Shown here: positions 1 through 8,444 of the stretch, piece after piece | Layout: each line of letters opens with the position of its first letter | Position numbering within the stretch: the stretch's first letter is position 1 | DNA from: Chloroflexota bacterium | Lineage (GTDB): Bacteria; Chloroflexota; Anaerolineae; Anaerolineales; UBA11579 | NCBI GenBank assembly: GCA_013112575.1 | Contig: JABFGG010000004.1 | Coordinates: 186,001 to 250,000, forward strand | Direction of reading: 5' to 3' | Length of the DNA: 64,000 bases | Notes under the pieces: model-generated | Seen by the model: the letters and a program-made list of their open reading frames with translations, nothing else | The model's database searches: none | Told to the model about the DNA's origin: nothing | Program-made: the position numbers and the translations under genes

Positions 1-2
1 GT

Positions 3-548
3 TGGTTAGCCTCGCAGGCTGCTGAACTCGAAGCGCTATTTATCTTCACCAGTTCAGTGATGGTGTGGACCGACGCTGCGACTGGGCCTTTTATTCCTGA
101 GAATGATACTGATGCAGTTGAAGGCTACGGCTACGAAAAACGCCAGGCAGAGCTAGCCGCCCTGGAAGCCAACCCTGATACAGTCATAACACGACTTGGG
201 TGGCAAATCGGCCACACAGCTGGTGGACGGCACATGCTTGATCACATTGAAAAGCAAATCGCGGAACATGGCAAGTTGTCAGCCAGCCAGGCATGGTACC
301 CGGCCTGCTCATTCCTTGAAGACACAGCTGCAGCCCTGCTGCGTCTGGCTGCAATGCCCGGTGATGTTTACCTGTTGGATGCAAACGAAAGGTGGAACTA
401 TTTCGAGATTGCCCAGGCCTTGAAAGAATTGCACAATAAAGATTGGTTGATTGAGTCTGATGGTGATTTCATTTACGACCAGCGCATGCTGGACCCCCGC
501 AGCCAGATGCCAGCATTATCTCGGCGTTTGCCATTGCACAAGCCCTGA
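3..548 (+). CDS. RmlD-like NAD(P)-dependent sugar-nucleotide reductase/epimerase, 5' end missing
   Basis: The frame is open from the first bases of the window, so the gene starts to the left and only about 181 C-terminal residues are present. The visible part matches the second half of extended short-chain dehydrogenases of the RmlD/epimerase type: a strand ending in TSSVMVW, the catalytic YxxxK (YGYEK) about 20 residues later, and the following TRLGWQIG strand that normally reads RtsWvyG. These enzymes reduce or epimerise nucleotide-linked sugars in the cytoplasm. The Rossmann nucleotide-binding half is outside the window, so cofactor and substrate cannot be judged. Convergent with the permease genes that follow. 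Confidence 0.6.
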   Translation, partial: WLASQAAELEALFIFTSSVMVWTDAATGPFIPENDTDAVEGYGYEKRQAELAALEANPDTVITRLGWQIGHTAGGRHMLDHIEKQIAEHGKLSASQAWYPACSFLEDTAAALLRLAAMPGDVYLLDANERWNYFEIAQALKELHNKDWLIESDGDFIYDQRMLDPRSQMPALSRRLPLHKP

Positions 549-563
549 TCGGAAAGCCCGGGG

Positions 564-1535
564 TCAGCGTTTACGCAGTTTTGGGTTAACGATCTCATCT
601 AGGGCGCGGCCTACCAAATAGAAGGAACTGCAAAATAGCATGATGGCCAGCGCGGGCCAGATGATAGCGTGCCATTGACCATCCAGCGTGAACCAGCGGA
701 AGGTGCGCTGATTGAGAAAGATCATACTCCCCCAGGTGATCACATCATTAGAACGAGCATAAAAGGACAAGAGTGATTCTGTAAGCACTGCTCCGACTAC
801 CGTGAATACCGCCTGTACTAAAGCCAATGGCATGAGGGCTGGCAGGATGTGCTGGCGCAGGATGTGGAAATGGCCGCCCCCGGAAAGGCGAGCAACGTCA
901 ATATAAGTTTTTGTGGCGATCGTGAGCGTATGTGATTTGACCACAATAGCCTGACCGCCAAGCCCAACCAGGATGCCATATAACAAAATGATATGCCACA
1001 CTTCCAGCGTAACGATCAAACCAAAGATCAAAAGAATGATGGGCGCGGGAGCCAACACGAACACATCGGCAACGCCCATAAGAATGGCATTGGACATTCC
1101 CCCAAAATAACCCGCCATTCCGCCCACGAGTGTGGATATGCTCACCGCTACCACCGCGGCCCCAAGACCTACCAGGAAGGAGCTACGTGCGGCGAAAACA
1201 AGCTGGCTAAGAATATCACGTCCAAAATTATCCGTGCCTAACAAATGCTCCGAGCTGGGCGCTGTTGGGTGAGGGATCAACTCAATATCGAAACCTTTCA
1301 TAGGGTCATAAATACGTTCGGGCCATACAGTGCCAATCAGCATAGGATGGATGAAAGAACTGATCGCAAAGATCAGGATAATGGTCAAACCGACGATGCC
1401 CAAGGGGTTGCGCCGGAAAGTATCCCAACTGGAACAGAATTGCAAAAAGTTTGCAGACCAGCGGTGGCGCAATAGATCGAAGGCACTATAACGCTGAGTG
1501 GATTGTTGGGAGAGTTGGGCACCGGTACTAGACAT
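564..1535 (-). CDS. ABC transporter permease, DppC/OppC type
   Basis: Inner-membrane permease of the peptide/nickel ABC family, 323 residues. After a soluble N-terminus comes one membrane helix (FAISSFI region), the GTDNFGRDILSQL motif typical of DppC/OppC, further helices, and an EAA loop (YIDVARLSGGG). The frame stays open upstream into dppB, but the ATG at 1535 (MSSTGAQL) is preferred: it lies 5 bases after the dppB-like stop and gives a normal length. Translationally coupled second gene of the pair. No ATPase or substrate-binding protein accompanies it, so substrate is unknown; peptides are the family default. Confidence 0.85.
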   Translation of the reverse strand: MSSTGAQLSQQSTQRYSAFDLLRHRWSANFLQFCSSWDTFRRNPLGIVGLTIILIFAISSFIHPMLIGTVWPERIYDPMKGFDIELIPHPTAPSSEHLLGTDNFGRDILSQLVFAARSSFLVGLGAAVVAVSISTLVGGMAGYFGGMSNAILMGVADVFVLAPAPIILLIFGLIVTLEVWHIILLYGILVGLGGQAIVVKSHTLTIATKTYIDVARLSGGGHFHILRQHILPALMPLALVQAVFTVVGAVLTESLLSFYARSNDVITWGSMIFLNQRTFRWFTLDGQWHAIIWPALAIMLFCSSFYLVGRALDEIVNPKLRKR

Positions 1536-1540
1536 ATGCT

Positions 1541-2695
1541 TTAAACTGCGTTGGTCAGACGGAGACGGGGATCGAGATAAACGTAAAGGACATCCAGGAA
1601 GATGTGTGCTGATAATGTAACGATACCTACAATGGAGAGAAAGCCCATCATGATGGGTAAATCCTGGAACTGGATCGCGTTGAATAGGATCATACCGATG
1701 CCCTGCCAATCAAAGACTTGCTCGATCACCAGGCTACCCAATAGGACAAAAGGCAGGTTCAACAGCATACGCGTGAATACAGGGAACAGAGCGTTGCGTG
1801 CAATGTGGCGGTCGCGGATCACATCTTCGGGCAGGCCCTTTGCGCGTGCTGTGAGCACATAATCTTCCTGCATGGTTTCCAGCATAGCCGTGCGCATCAA
1901 CATCATGGTTTCACCAAAGGAAAGCATAACTACGGTGCCCAAAGGCAAAACCAGGTGGCGCAACACATCCACAGCGTACACAGCAACGCCCTCTTCAGTC
2001 CACCATGTGCCGACAACACCCAAAACAACCACCAGACTGGCAGTACGCAGCCCAAAACGGATAAGGCGATTGCGTATATTCCGTGTCAGATAGTTCGCTG
2101 CCCAAAACATCAGAGCGAGCACTATGCTGGAGATTACCAGTTTACCTAATACCCAATCGATCCTCACGGGGGATTGATACCAAACATTTGGGTCAACAAT
2201 TTTGTTATAGGGTAACCAGCCTAAATACCAGCCAAACACATTGATGGCAACAAAGCCCAGCCAGGGTGCAAAAGCTGTATAGCCTGCCACCCCTCCAAGA
2301 GTGATGCCCGCTTCAAACAGTCCCCCGCGATGCCAGGCAATCGTCTTGCCCAGCCAGATACCCAACAAATAAGCGATGATGGCTGCTGCAAAAAAAAGGA
2401 GCATTGAGCGGGCCGCATTGCCCCCCAACATCTCTACAACAGTAGAAGAGCGATTTTGGAAGGATACACCCAGGTCACCCCTTAAGAAACTTCCCATCCA
2501 TTGGAGATATTGCTCCCATAACGGCCGGTCCAGGCCATAAAAAGTTTCCAGGTATGCACGCCGTGCAGGGCTGCCGCGAACAAACAAGGCAGCAAAGTTG
2601 TAGGGCACATTGTAGATCAGGGCCAGCAGGAGGAATTGGAACAGAAAAAGCGCAACCACTCCCCTTATCACTCTACGAATAATGAATTGACTCAA
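1541..2695 (-). CDS. ABC transporter permease, DppB/OppB type
   Basis: Partner permease of the following DppC-like protein. It begins with the canonical first helix of DppB (FIIRRVIRGVVALFLFQF), has the periplasmic GLDRPLWEQYLQW segment, and carries the EAA loop EDYVLTARAKGLPEDVI near the C-terminus. At 384 residues it is longer than the usual 305-340, because of extra hydrophobic segments in the middle (about residues 120-250). The start is TTG (MSQF) with AAGGA 6 bases upstream. It is divergent from the SDR gene at 2928 across a 232-base AT-rich region. Confidence 0.85.
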   Translation of the reverse strand: MSQFIIRRVIRGVVALFLFQFLLLALIYNVPYNFAALFVRGSPARRAYLETFYGLDRPLWEQYLQWMGSFLRGDLGVSFQNRSSTVVEMLGGNAARSMLLFFAAAIIAYLLGIWLGKTIAWHRGGLFEAGITLGGVAGYTAFAPWLGFVAINVFGWYLGWLPYNKIVDPNVWYQSPVRIDWVLGKLVISSIVLALMFWAANYLTRNIRNRLIRFGLRTASLVVVLGVVGTWWTEEGVAVYAVDVLRHLVLPLGTVVMLSFGETMMLMRTAMLETMQEDYVLTARAKGLPEDVIRDRHIARNALFPVFTRMLLNLPFVLLGSLVIEQVFDWQGIGMILFNAIQFQDLPIMMGFLSIVGIVTLSAHIFLDVLYVYLDPRLRLTNAV

Positions 2696-2891
2696 ACTGT
2701 GTCCTTGCTACAACGGCAAATTAAAGACTGATCTATGCTCGACTAACTTTTTATCCACATGTGGGACTTTTTTAAAAAGGGCTTGAAATTTTATCTTACC
2801 CGAATTTATCAGATTATCAGTTAGGGTACGCTTAAAGAAAACGAAAGGTTCAAGCTGGCTTCACTGCTCTGATTTAATTAATTTGTATGAG

Positions 2892-2897
2892 TATAAT
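2892..2897 (+). promoter_or_regulatory. Candidate -10 box of the SDR-FAD oxidase-lipB operon
   Basis: TATAAT lies 30 bases before the GTG start at 2928. No convincing -35 hexamer sits at 16-18 bases. GGAG at 2919-2922 is the ribosome binding site. Confidence 0.45.
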
Positions 2898-2927
2898 TAA
2901 AGCCATATTTCACAAATTGGAGCCATT

Positions 2928-3692
2928 GTGCCAGATTCCCCGCAAATCCCTATCGAATTTCCATTAACGCCCAAACCGCGCGCTGTTGTGATTGGTGCCT
3001 CATCTGGCATTGGCGCAGCAGTATCGCGCAGGTTAGCCAAAGAAGGCTACGTATTAGCATTGCTGGCGCGGCGTGAAGGCCGCTTGCAAGCCTTGTGTGA
3101 TGAACTTAATCAGAATGATGAAGTTAACGCAATTGCCTACCCGCACAATGCCACTGACTTTGTGGCCATTCCGGCTCTTTTCCAGGAGATACTGCAGGAC
3201 TTACAACGCCTGGATATCATCGTTTTCGTTGCAGGTGTGATGCCTTTAGTGGATGTCACTGAATTCAACTTTGATAAAGAACGCCTGATGATTGAGGTTA
3301 ATTTGTTAGGCGCTATGGCCTGGTTAGGCCAGGCTGCCACTCTCTTCCAGCGCATGGGCGCTGGGCAGATCGTGGGCATTTCTTCAGTCGCCGGTGATCG
3401 CGGGCGCGTGCCCAATCCCGGCTACAATACTTCGAAAGCTGCCTTGGACACTTATTTGGAAGCGCTGCGCAACCGCCTCACACGCCACGGCGTCAATGTG
3501 TTGACCGTCAAGCCGGGCTTTGTAGAAACAGCTTTGTCTCCTAAAGGCATTCCCCCGGAAAAGGCGGCCGCTGATATCTGGCGCGCCATGAAGCGTCGCC
3601 GCCAGCTGATCTACACTCCGTTTTTCTGGCGTTACATCATGTTGATCATCAAGTACATTCCCTCGTTCATATTCCGGAGATTATCCTTTTGA
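2928..3692 (+). CDS. Short-chain dehydrogenase, DprE2-like
   Basis: Classical SDR oxidoreductase of 254 residues with the NAD(P)-binding GASSGIG at 23-29, Ser153 and the catalytic Y166-N-T-S-K170. The C-terminus ends in a basic hydrophobic tail (YTPFFWRYIMLIIKYIPSF), as in DprE2-like SDRs of decaprenylphosphoryl-ribose epimerisation, suggesting a membrane-bound polyprenyl-linked substrate. The GTG start has GGAG 5 bases upstream. The stop overlaps the TTG start of the next gene, a DprE1-like flavoprotein, so the two probably work in sequence: oxidation of a sugar hydroxyl by the flavoprotein, reduction of the keto intermediate here. Exact substrate is inferred, not seen. Confidence 0.75.
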   Translation: MPDSPQIPIEFPLTPKPRAVVIGASSGIGAAVSRRLAKEGYVLALLARREGRLQALCDELNQNDEVNAIAYPHNATDFVAIPALFQEILQDLQRLDIIVFVAGVMPLVDVTEFNFDKERLMIEVNLLGAMAWLGQAATLFQRMGAGQIVGISSVAGDRGRVPNPGYNTSKAALDTYLEALRNRLTRHGVNVLTVKPGFVETALSPKGIPPEKAAADIWRAMKRRRQLIYTPFFWRYIMLIIKYIPSFIFRRLSF

Positions 3693-5119
3693 GTGATAAC
3701 GGAACAGGTCCTCTTCTACCTCTAGAGCGTTTAAATCGTCTGGAGAATTTCGGCCATTCGATCCATAGCCCTGGCTATCTATACCGCCCTACCCAGATCG
3801 AAGAAATCGAAGAATTGTTCGCCGCTAGTCGCAAGCAAGGGGTGGCCGTTGCTCTGCGCGGCAGCGGACGCAGCTACGGGGATGCAGCCCTCAACAGTGG
3901 CGGCATCGTACTCAATTTCCAGCGCATGAACCGCATCCTGGAATGGAACCCGGAAACCGGCATTATCAAAGTCGAGCCGGGAGTGACTATCGAACAATTG
4001 TGGAAATATACGCTGGAAGATGGCTGGTGGTCGCCTGTCGTGCCTGGGACAATGTTCCCTACACTGGGCGGTGTGCTGGCCGCCAACGTACATGGCAAGA
4101 ACAACTGGCGCGCTGGAACGCTGGGTGAGCATGTGCTGGAGTTCGAGGCTTTACTACCCAACGGCAAACATGTCGTCTGCACCCCAAAAAAGAACAAAGA
4201 TTTATTCTACGGCATCATTGGAGGCATGGGCATGCTGGGGGTGTTCACCTCCATCACCCTCCAAATGAAAAAAGTGTACTCGGGTTATTTAGAGGTCAAG
4301 GCCTGGGTCGAACCCACCCTGGAACGCATGCTGGCTGCCATCAATGAGAACAAAGAAGAGGACTACAACGTGGGCTGGGTGGACTGCACAGCTTTTGGCA
4401 AACGTCTGGGCCGCGGCCAGATGCACACGGCGCGTTACCTGGAGCCTGGCGAAGACCCCAATCCTGCCCAGAGCCTCAGCGTAGATGCACAAGTCCTGCC
4501 GGACACCATGTTCGGTATCATGCCAAAATCCATCGTCTACCAATTCCTGCGCCTGGGGATGAACAACCTGGGGGCCTGGGGCGGCAACCTGGCTAAATAC
4601 ATATTGAACCGCACCCTGGAACAAAACAAGGTCGACCGCTGGACCTTCACCGAGTTCAGCTTCCTGCTGGATTATGTGCCGAACTGGGAGCGTAGTTACG
4701 GCAATGGCGGCTTGATCCAATACCAGAGCTTCTTGCCGAAAGAAACGGCCTACGATACCTACATGCAGATCCTGCGTTTGAGCAAGCGACGCGGTTTACC
4801 TTCTTATCTGGGGGTGCTCAAACGCCACCGCCCGGATGATTTCCTGCTCTCCCATGCAGTCGATGGTTTTTCATTGGCATTGGACTATAAAGTTACACGT
4901 CGCAACGTAGCCAGGCTGCGTAAATTGACCGCCGACCTCAACCAGATCGTACTGGAAGGCGGTGGGCGTTTTTACTTCGCCAAAGACAGCACCCTTACGC
5001 CCGATGTGGTCCAGGCTTATCTTGGCGAAGAGACAGTTAGTAAATTAAAAAAGCTCAAGAAAAAGGTCGATCCTCAAAATGTCTTGCAAACGGACCTCTA
5101 CAAGAGGTGCTTTGGATGA
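3689..5119 (+). CDS. FAD-binding oxidoreductase, DprE1-like
   Basis: Flavoprotein of the vanillyl-alcohol-oxidase fold, 476 residues. The FAD-binding half has VALRGSGRSYGDAALN (about 48-63), VEPGVTIEQLW and VHGKNNWRAGTLG; the C-terminus DPQNVLQTDLYKR matches the DPxxVFxSDLxRR end of DprE1-type enzymes. DprE1 oxidises the 2'-OH of decaprenylphosphoryl-ribose. The gene starts with TTG overlapping the previous stop (TTGA), with GGAGA 8 bases upstream, so the two are translationally coupled. In mycobacteria the order is DprE1 then DprE2; here it is reversed. D-arabinono-lactone-oxidase-like enzymes share this fold and remain an alternative. Confidence 0.8.
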   Translation: MSDNGTGPLLPLERLNRLENFGHSIHSPGYLYRPTQIEEIEELFAASRKQGVAVALRGSGRSYGDAALNSGGIVLNFQRMNRILEWNPETGIIKVEPGVTIEQLWKYTLEDGWWSPVVPGTMFPTLGGVLAANVHGKNNWRAGTLGEHVLEFEALLPNGKHVVCTPKKNKDLFYGIIGGMGMLGVFTSITLQMKKVYSGYLEVKAWVEPTLERMLAAINENKEEDYNVGWVDCTAFGKRLGRGQMHTARYLEPGEDPNPAQSLSVDAQVLPDTMFGIMPKSIVYQFLRLGMNNLGAWGGNLAKYILNRTLEQNKVDRWTFTEFSFLLDYVPNWERSYGNGGLIQYQSFLPKETAYDTYMQILRLSKRRGLPSYLGVLKRHRPDDFLLSHAVDGFSLALDYKVTRRNVARLRKLTADLNQIVLEGGGRFYFAKDSTLTPDVVQAYLGEETVSKLKKLKKKVDPQNVLQTDLYKRCFG

Positions 5120-5877
5120 GCCAGGATTGCCAGGTCTACCACCTCGGCCAGATCGAATACCAGAAAGCCTGGAACCTGCAAAACCAGTTAGCCGAGCAGA
5201 TCGCGGCAGGTGAACAGCCTCCTACGTTGCTGTTGCTAGAACACAGCCATGTGTACACCTTTGGCAGGCAGGGCAGCGAAGACAACCTGTTATGGGACGA
5301 GGAGCAATTAAAGCAAAATGTCGTGGATGTACATTGGGTCGACCGCGGCGGGGATGTGACCTATCACGGCCCCGGCCAACTGGTAGCTTATCCTTTGTTA
5401 CCACTGGGTGCAGGCTCAATGAATCAGGTCAACGGTAAGGCGCGCATGCCCAAAGGGGATTACGTAGCTTACCTGCGCCTGCTGGAGAAAATCATCATCA
5501 AGACCCTGGCACATTACGGTGTGGTCTCTGGTCAGCGTAAAGGCATGACCGGGGTATGGGTGCAGCCCGATGTGCTTTCACGCTGTGTACATTGCCCGCC
5601 AGCCCAGCGCCAGTCGCCCGCCAAGATCGCTTCGATTGGCGTCAAGGTCGATGTCAAAGGCGTCACGCGGCACGGCTTTGCACTTAATGTCAACCCCGAC
5701 ATGAGCTATTGGGACGGCATCGTTGCCTGTGGCCTGGACGAACAGAACAAAGCCAGCCTGGCCTATTTTTATGAAGAGCCGCCCAGCATGGACGAGGTTG
5801 CTGACAAGGTTATCCAGACCTTTGGAGAGGTTTTTGGCTACGAAATGCGAGTGCCCGAAGGCGTTTTGCAGCTTTAA
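5116..5877 (+). CDS. lipB: Lipoyl(octanoyl) transferase LipB
   Basis: Transfers octanoyl groups from acyl carrier protein to lipoyl domains of 2-oxoacid dehydrogenases and the glycine cleavage system. Visible signatures are RGGDVTYHGPGQ (77-88), the conserved lysine in PAKIASIGV (K170), and the catalytic cysteine in GIVACG (C205). The ATG at 5116 overlaps the upstream stop as ATGA and has AGAGGTG just before it; a GTG three codons upstream is less likely. Between GVWV and K170 is an insertion of about 15 residues containing two cysteines (RCVHCPP, C157 and C160), not usual in LipB. Confidence 0.93.
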   Translation: MSQDCQVYHLGQIEYQKAWNLQNQLAEQIAAGEQPPTLLLLEHSHVYTFGRQGSEDNLLWDEEQLKQNVVDVHWVDRGGDVTYHGPGQLVAYPLLPLGAGSMNQVNGKARMPKGDYVAYLRLLEKIIIKTLAHYGVVSGQRKGMTGVWVQPDVLSRCVHCPPAQRQSPAKIASIGVKVDVKGVTRHGFALNVNPDMSYWDGIVACGLDEQNKASLAYFYEEPPSMDEVADKVIQTFGEVFGYEMRVPEGVLQL

Positions 5878-5896
5878 TGCCCGAATTCAAACTCGT

Positions 5897-5925
5897 TTGA
5901 CAGTCTATTTTAAAGACAGTACACT
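5897..5925 (+). promoter_or_regulatory. Sigma-70-type promoter of the FHA gene
   Basis: TTGACA at 5897-5902, a 17-base spacer, then TACACT at 5920-5925. Consensus -35, good -10. It separates the FHA gene from the lipB operon. Confidence 0.7.
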
Positions 5926-5957
5926 ACGGTAGTTAGCACTACCGGAGGAGAAACGGT

Positions 5958-6569
5958 ATGACCACACAAGCCTATCAATTAGTAATGCGCCAGGGGCCCA
6001 ACCCCGGCAAAGTCTTTGAACTCACCGGCACCGAAGCTGTCATCGGTCGCGATATCAGCAACCAGGTTACCGTCAACGATGCCGAAGTTTCACGCCGCCA
6101 CACACGCCTGGAGTATCAGGGGGGCGGTTACATTGTGGAAGACCTTGGCTCGACCAATGGGACCTTTGTCAATGGCCGTCGCCTGACTGGCCCGCATTCC
6201 CTGCGGCCCGGTGAAACTATTCGCATGGGTGAAACTGTTTCCTTCACCTATGAACTTCTCGGCGGCGGTGGAGATGCCACTGTGGCAGCCGCCCAGCGAC
6301 AGGCTCCCCCTCCAAGACAGGCCGCGCCACCACCAGCCCCACCCCCACAACGTCCTGCTCCCTCCGGTTACGCCGGACAGGTGCCTGCTGGACCACCAGC
6401 TGCGGCGCGTAGCAGGGGAAGAATGAATACCCGCAATATCGCCATAGGTTGTGGCGTATTAGCCCTTCTGGGTATCTGCATTGGAATATCTTTGATCTTC
6501 ATTGACGCCAATTGCTATTGGTACGAAATCTCATTCGGGCTCATCCCAGATGTAAATCCCTGCCCATAG
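5958..6569 (+). CDS. FHA-domain protein with C-terminal membrane anchor
   Basis: Residues about 5-95 form a forkhead-associated domain with its core GRDISNQVTVND, SRRH and GSTNGTFVNG; FHA domains bind phosphothreonine peptides, usually targets of Ser/Thr kinases. A Pro/Ala/Arg-rich linker (about 105-155) leads to a single membrane helix (IAIGCGVLALLGICIGISLIFI) and a short tail with two cysteines. The FHA domain is probably cytoplasmic, with the tail outside. GGAGGAG precedes the ATG. Monocistronic between its own promoter and terminator. No kinase gene is present in the window. Confidence 0.85.
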   Translation: MTTQAYQLVMRQGPNPGKVFELTGTEAVIGRDISNQVTVNDAEVSRRHTRLEYQGGGYIVEDLGSTNGTFVNGRRLTGPHSLRPGETIRMGETVSFTYELLGGGGDATVAAAQRQAPPPRQAAPPPAPPPQRPAPSGYAGQVPAGPPAAARSRGRMNTRNIAIGCGVLALLGICIGISLIFIDANCYWYEISFGLIPDVNPCP

Positions 6570-6583
6570 CTGTATTGTCAGAT

Positions 6584-6613
6584 AAAAAAGCCTGCCTTAT
6601 AGGCGGGCTTTTT
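6584..6613. terminator. Rho-independent terminator after the FHA gene
   Basis: A-rich arm, a stem of about 12 pairs including one G-T pair (GCCTGCC / GGCGGGC core), loop TTAT and a TTTTT run. Can act in both directions, so it also ends the leftward peptidase gene. Confidence 0.85.
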
Positions 6614-6627
6614 GTATATATAATAGA

Positions 6628-8304
6628 TCAATCAAAAGACCAGCTTTCTCCATTTAGGGACATCGACAAACCTATTAACTCAACACCATCGCGGCTTACC
6701 AACACCTGCGCTGTATTCCTGGAGATGGATATCTCATGGGGTTCGTAGCCATTATCTAACAGAGTAAGCACAAGTTGATAATAATTGCCCGCCAGCGGAT
6801 GAGCATTGAATATCTGGAGCAGACCACTTTCGTGGACGTCTAATACTGCATTGGCAGCATTCAGCAAACGTTCGCTTTCCCCATATCTCCCAGCGCGCAG
6901 ATTTTCATCGGCCGAGACCAGCATGGTTTCCAATGCCAGGTTAGCGGCTTCGTCAGGATGGCGTAGGTAATCGGCGGTTACGTCGAATTCCTGCATTTCC
7001 TCTATGTTCAACAGCCAGGCCGTCAGGAAATACGCCGAGGGGTCAAAGACCTGCTGGTACCGCCGCACAGTGTCGAAGAAGGACACCGTCAGGCGCACGT
7101 CAGCTACCAGGTCAGGATCAACTGGCAGGGAGCGGAGAACAGCCAGGAAATCTTCCTCCAGTTCAGCAAATGAGATGTCAAAATGGCGGCGCACTCCAGC
7201 GTCAATGGCCTGATAATCACTGTCGCTGGGATGATGTTTGATGTCACGATAGAAATTGTTATAGGCTTCCCAACCCCATCGCTCCACCATGTATTCAGTC
7301 AGGGCACTGGCCTGGATGTAGCCGATCTCGTGTTGGTGAAAATAGAAGCCATCCGCGAGGGTTTCATAAGGGATGTACCAGTCCAATTCCAACAGGGCCA
7401 CGGCGCGTTCCATCAGAGGCTCGACCTTGAAGTGCCCATCCGACAGGTACACTGCCAGCCCCTCGACCAACATGCTGGGACGTAGCTCACCTCCCAGGCG
7501 CGCATCGATGACGTGCACGATCTCATGGTGGAAGACCTGGGTGGTGTTCTCCCCGGCGTAATTGCGGTCGAGATAAGAGATGTATATCTCATTACTGGCA
7601 AAACCGCCATGGCCCAGCAGCCGCGGCATAAGCACGAAGGGGATCGGTGCTTCTAATTCCGTGTCCATGGCTTCTTCGGCACGGTCAGCTTGTAAATCGA
7701 TCTGGCTGCTCAACTCGGCGATATCGCGTTCTGCTTCTGTGCCTGTCACGTAATACACAATGCAACAATCCGTTCTTATCTGGGTCCAGTCAGCATTGGC
7801 CGAGTCGAGCGGCATTTCTTCCAAAGGCAGTAGGGTTACGGTTTCCATCCAGGAATCGCCATCCGGTAGGACTTGAAAAGTCAGCTCATGTATACCGGCG
7901 TCAAAGGATGTAGTGTCCCATTCCCACAAGAAGGTTGCCTGGGACCGGCCACCTATGCCAAAGCGATGGAATTGTGCCGGGCCTATGACCAGCCCATTGA
8001 CCTCAATCTTTATCTCCTCCCCACTCAAGTCTAAATCTTCAGGGGCCAACACTTCAAAACTGACCAGTTCACCCACGTAAATGCCATCTTCCGGATGCAA
8101 ACGCACTTCAAAAGCAGAGGGGTTTTCATCAGGCTGTTGGGCATCGGTTTGAGGGGACTGTGTAGCAGGCTGCTGGGTGGTAATTGCGTTGGTGACTTGC
8201 CTCCCCACAGACCCTGTCTTTGGCTGTGCCTCATTTGCAAAGGGGGGGAAGGCCCCACAAGCCAGCAGTAAGACAGCGATGATTGGCAGGCGATGTTTGA
8301 ACAT
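6628..8304 (-). CDS. Lipoprotein metallopeptidase, peptidase MA-like
   Basis: Secreted, probably lipid-anchored protein of 558 residues. The ATG at 8304 is chosen because it opens a signal peptide with lipobox LLLAC (Cys16); the frame stays open further upstream. A Gln/Thr/Pro-rich linker follows, then a beta-rich domain (about 50-160) and a gluzincin-type metallopeptidase with HHEIVH and, about 25 residues on, the likely third zinc ligand in MLVEGLAVYLSDG. This arrangement matches the peptidase MA group. The C-terminal 200 residues are helical with no recognised motif. Likely acts on extracellular protein or peptide; substrate unknown. Convergent with the FHA gene. Confidence 0.75.
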   Translation of the reverse strand: MFKHRLPIIAVLLLACGAFPPFANEAQPKTGSVGRQVTNAITTQQPATQSPQTDAQQPDENPSAFEVRLHPEDGIYVGELVSFEVLAPEDLDLSGEEIKIEVNGLVIGPAQFHRFGIGGRSQATFLWEWDTTSFDAGIHELTFQVLPDGDSWMETVTLLPLEEMPLDSANADWTQIRTDCCIVYYVTGTEAERDIAELSSQIDLQADRAEEAMDTELEAPIPFVLMPRLLGHGGFASNEIYISYLDRNYAGENTTQVFHHEIVHVIDARLGGELRPSMLVEGLAVYLSDGHFKVEPLMERAVALLELDWYIPYETLADGFYFHQHEIGYIQASALTEYMVERWGWEAYNNFYRDIKHHPSDSDYQAIDAGVRRHFDISFAELEEDFLAVLRSLPVDPDLVADVRLTVSFFDTVRRYQQVFDPSAYFLTAWLLNIEEMQEFDVTADYLRHPDEAANLALETMLVSADENLRAGRYGESERLLNAANAVLDVHESGLLQIFNAHPLAGNYYQLVLTLLDNGYEPHEISISRNTAQVLVSRDGVELIGLSMSLNGESWSFD

Positions 8305-8444
8305 TGAGTGATTATACAAGTCCAAAATAGGTTGGAGATTAATACTCAGGGTAAGGGCTTGAAAGCCGTCTGGACAAGATACGCGCACTCCCGCACACAC
8401 TGGTAGAATCCCGTTTTGAGTTCACCCGTTGAGGAGGAAGTGTT

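Noticed and set aside
2898..2920. Minus-strand TTGTGAAATAT near the SDR promoter, resembling a Rex site
   Set aside because: Only one arm matches; the second half lacks TTCACAA.
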